Assembly: GCA_903914985.1 (NCBI GenBank)
Contig: CAIWRE010000571.1
Coordinates: 1-7,166, forward strand
Origin: an uncultured beta proteobacterium
Lineage (GTDB): Bacteria; Pseudomonadota; Gammaproteobacteria; Burkholderiales; Burkholderiaceae_C
DNA: 7,166 bases
Direction: 5' to 3'
Below the pieces are notes generated by a model. That model was not told the origin of the DNA and did no database searches. It saw only the letters and a program-made list of their open reading frames with translations. Positions 6,180-7,166 of this stretch are shown here, piece by piece. A program made the translations under genes and the position numbers. Numbering within the stretch: the first letter of the stretch is position 1; each line of letters begins with the position of its first letter.

Positions 6180-6240
6180 TGTAGAAATTAGTTTATTTAT
6201 TTCCTAGCGCTTTGCCTACACTGCGCCGCATCAAACCCTT

Positions 6241-6246
6241 AGGAGG
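6241..6246 (+). promoter_or_regulatory. Ribosome binding site of glmS
   Basis: AGGAGG, a consensus Shine-Dalgarno, lies 6 nt before the ATG at 6253. It fixes the start so that the second codon encodes the nucleophilic cysteine. Confidence 0.85.
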
Positions 6247-6252
6247 CTCTAT

Positions 6253-7166
6253 ATGTGTGGCATCGTCGGCGCCGTTTCTACCCGCAACATCGTTCCTATC
6301 CTGGTGCAGGGCCTGCAGCGCCTGGAATACCGGGGCTATGACTCCTGCGGTGTCGCGGTGCACGCGGCCAGCCTGGGCCAGCCCCGCGGCGGCTTGCGCC
6401 GGGCGCGCAGCACCGACCGCGTTTCGGAGCTGATGGCGCAGGTGCAGACAGACCAGATTGAGGGCGGCACCGGCATCGCCCACACTCGCTGGGCCACCCA
6501 TGGCGCGCCTGCGGTGCGCAATGCCCACCCCCACTTCAGCCATGGACCCCACGCCAGCGGCACCGACGGCACGCCGCGCGTGGCGCTGGTGCACAACGGC
6601 ATTATTGAAAACCACGACGCCCTGCGTGCCGCGTTGCAGGCCAAGGGCTATGTGTTTGCCAGCCAGACCGACACCGAAGTCATTGCCCACTTGGTGGACA
6701 GCCTCTACCACGGCGATTTGTTTGACGCCGTCAAAGCCGCGCTTGACCAACTGCACGGTGCCTATGCGGTGGCGGTGTTCCATAAAGACGAGCCGCACCG
6801 GGTGGTGGGTGCGCGCGCGGGCTCACCGCTCATTCTGGGCGTGGGCAAAGACCACAGCGAAACCTTTTTGGCCAGCGACGCCATGGCCTTGGCCGGAGTG
6901 ACCGACCAGATCGTCTACCTTGAAGAGGGCGACGCGGTGGACATTCAGCTGGGCAAGTACTGGATTGAAGACCGCGCGCGCCGTGCGGTGACGCGCACGG
7001 TGCAAACCGTACAAGCGCACAGCGGCGCCGCCGAGTTAGGCCCCTATCGCCACTACATGCAAAAAGAAATTTTTGAGCAGCCGCGCGCGATTGCGGACAC
7101 GCTCGAAGGCATTGAAGGCATCACGCCCGAGCTGTTTGGCGACGGGGCTTACAGCGTGTTCAAGGC
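6253..7166 (+). CDS. glmS: Glutamine-fructose-6-phosphate aminotransferase (isomerizing), partial
   Basis: Cytosolic first enzyme of hexosamine synthesis: fructose-6-P plus glutamine gives glucosamine-6-P plus glutamate. About 304 codons are present of a family length near 610-640; the frame is still open at the right edge. It holds the whole N-terminal Ntn-type glutaminase domain: nucleophile Cys2 in MCGIVGAV (Cys1 after Met removal), RLEYRGYDS (23-31), HTRWATHG (77-84) with the glutamine-binding Arg79, VHNGIIEN (113-120) with the oxyanion-hole Asn115-Gly116, and TDTEVIAHL (139-147) with the glutamine-binding Asp140. The YRHYMQKEIFEQP motif (265-277) begins the linker to the SIS isomerase domains, which are mostly beyond the window. 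The loop between HPH (92-94) and VHNG is about 11 residues longer than in E. coli. The start is fixed by AGGAGG and Cys2. It is divergent from the Lrp-type gene over a 136-bp AT-rich gap. Confidence 0.97.
   Translation, partial: MCGIVGAVSTRNIVPILVQGLQRLEYRGYDSCGVAVHAASLGQPRGGLRRARSTDRVSELMAQVQTDQIEGGTGIAHTRWATHGAPAVRNAHPHFSHGPHASGTDGTPRVALVHNGIIENHDALRAALQAKGYVFASQTDTEVIAHLVDSLYHGDLFDAVKAALDQLHGAYAVAVFHKDEPHRVVGARAGSPLILGVGKDHSETFLASDAMALAGVTDQIVYLEEGDAVDIQLGKYWIEDRARRAVTRTVQTVQAHSGAAELGPYRHYMQKEIFEQPRAIADTLEGIEGITPELFGDGAYSVFK

Noticed and set aside
6180..6252. glmS ribozyme or riboswitch in the glmS leader
   Set aside because: The leader is only about 65-75 nt, shorter than a glmS ribozyme, AT-rich in its first part, and I see no conserved core. 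The ribozyme is a Gram-positive feature.
1..7166. Mobile element, prophage, defence system or CRISPR array
   Set aside because: All seven genes are housekeeping or common chromosomal families. There are no transposase, integrase, repeat-spacer or terminal-repeat patterns, and composition is even apart from the short AT-rich gap at 6117-6252.

Overview
No novel system is evident here. The window is a compact, GC-rich stretch of housekeeping chromosome with seven genes on both strands and almost no intergenic DNA. Protein wording and gene content point to a betaproteobacterium of the Burkholderiales, most like Comamonadaceae (Rhodoferax/Polaromonas type). The clues are a Burkholderiales-style Slt, a DUF6279 lipoprotein, a GlmS with a longer loop before its VHNG motif, and a glmU / Lrp-type regulator / glmS cluster. 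The taxonomic call is from memory of family members, not from a search.

Layout. Positions 1-544 (minus) hold the N-terminal 181 codons of a glutathione S-transferase running off the left edge. It lies 36 bp downstream of slt (581-2581, minus), a periplasmic soluble lytic transglycosylase, and is probably co-transcribed with it. Divergent from slt, with 9 bp between start codons, is the 5-formyltetrahydrofolate cyclo-ligase gene (2591-3214, plus). It converges on a DUF6279 lipoprotein gene (3243-4157, minus). That gene is in turn head-to-head, with practically no spacer, with glmU (4161-5600, plus). glmU converges on an Lrp/AsnC-family regulator gene (5625-6116, minus). A 136-bp AT-rich gap, the only real intergenic regulatory region, separates the regulator from glmS (6253 to the right edge, plus), which is cut after about 304 codons.

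How the genes relate. GlmS (fructose-6-phosphate to glucosamine-6-phosphate) and GlmU (glucosamine-1-phosphate to UDP-GlcNAc) are the entry and final steps of UDP-GlcNAc synthesis, feeding peptidoglycan and lipopolysaccharide. Slt cleaves peptidoglycan. The lipoprotein is of unknown function. The regulator between glmU and glmS is placed to control glmS and itself, but its effector and targets cannot be read from sequence.

The most interesting signals are regulatory. Two successive divergent gene pairs lack intergenic promoters. Three minus-strand genes without Shine-Dalgarno sequences each carry a -10-like hexamer exactly 6 nt before the ATG, suggesting leaderless mRNAs. A perfect 12-bp palindrome sits in the regulator/glmS gap. 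I saw no tRNA, rRNA, CRISPR array, insertion sequence or prophage, and no gene-free stretch over 300 bp.
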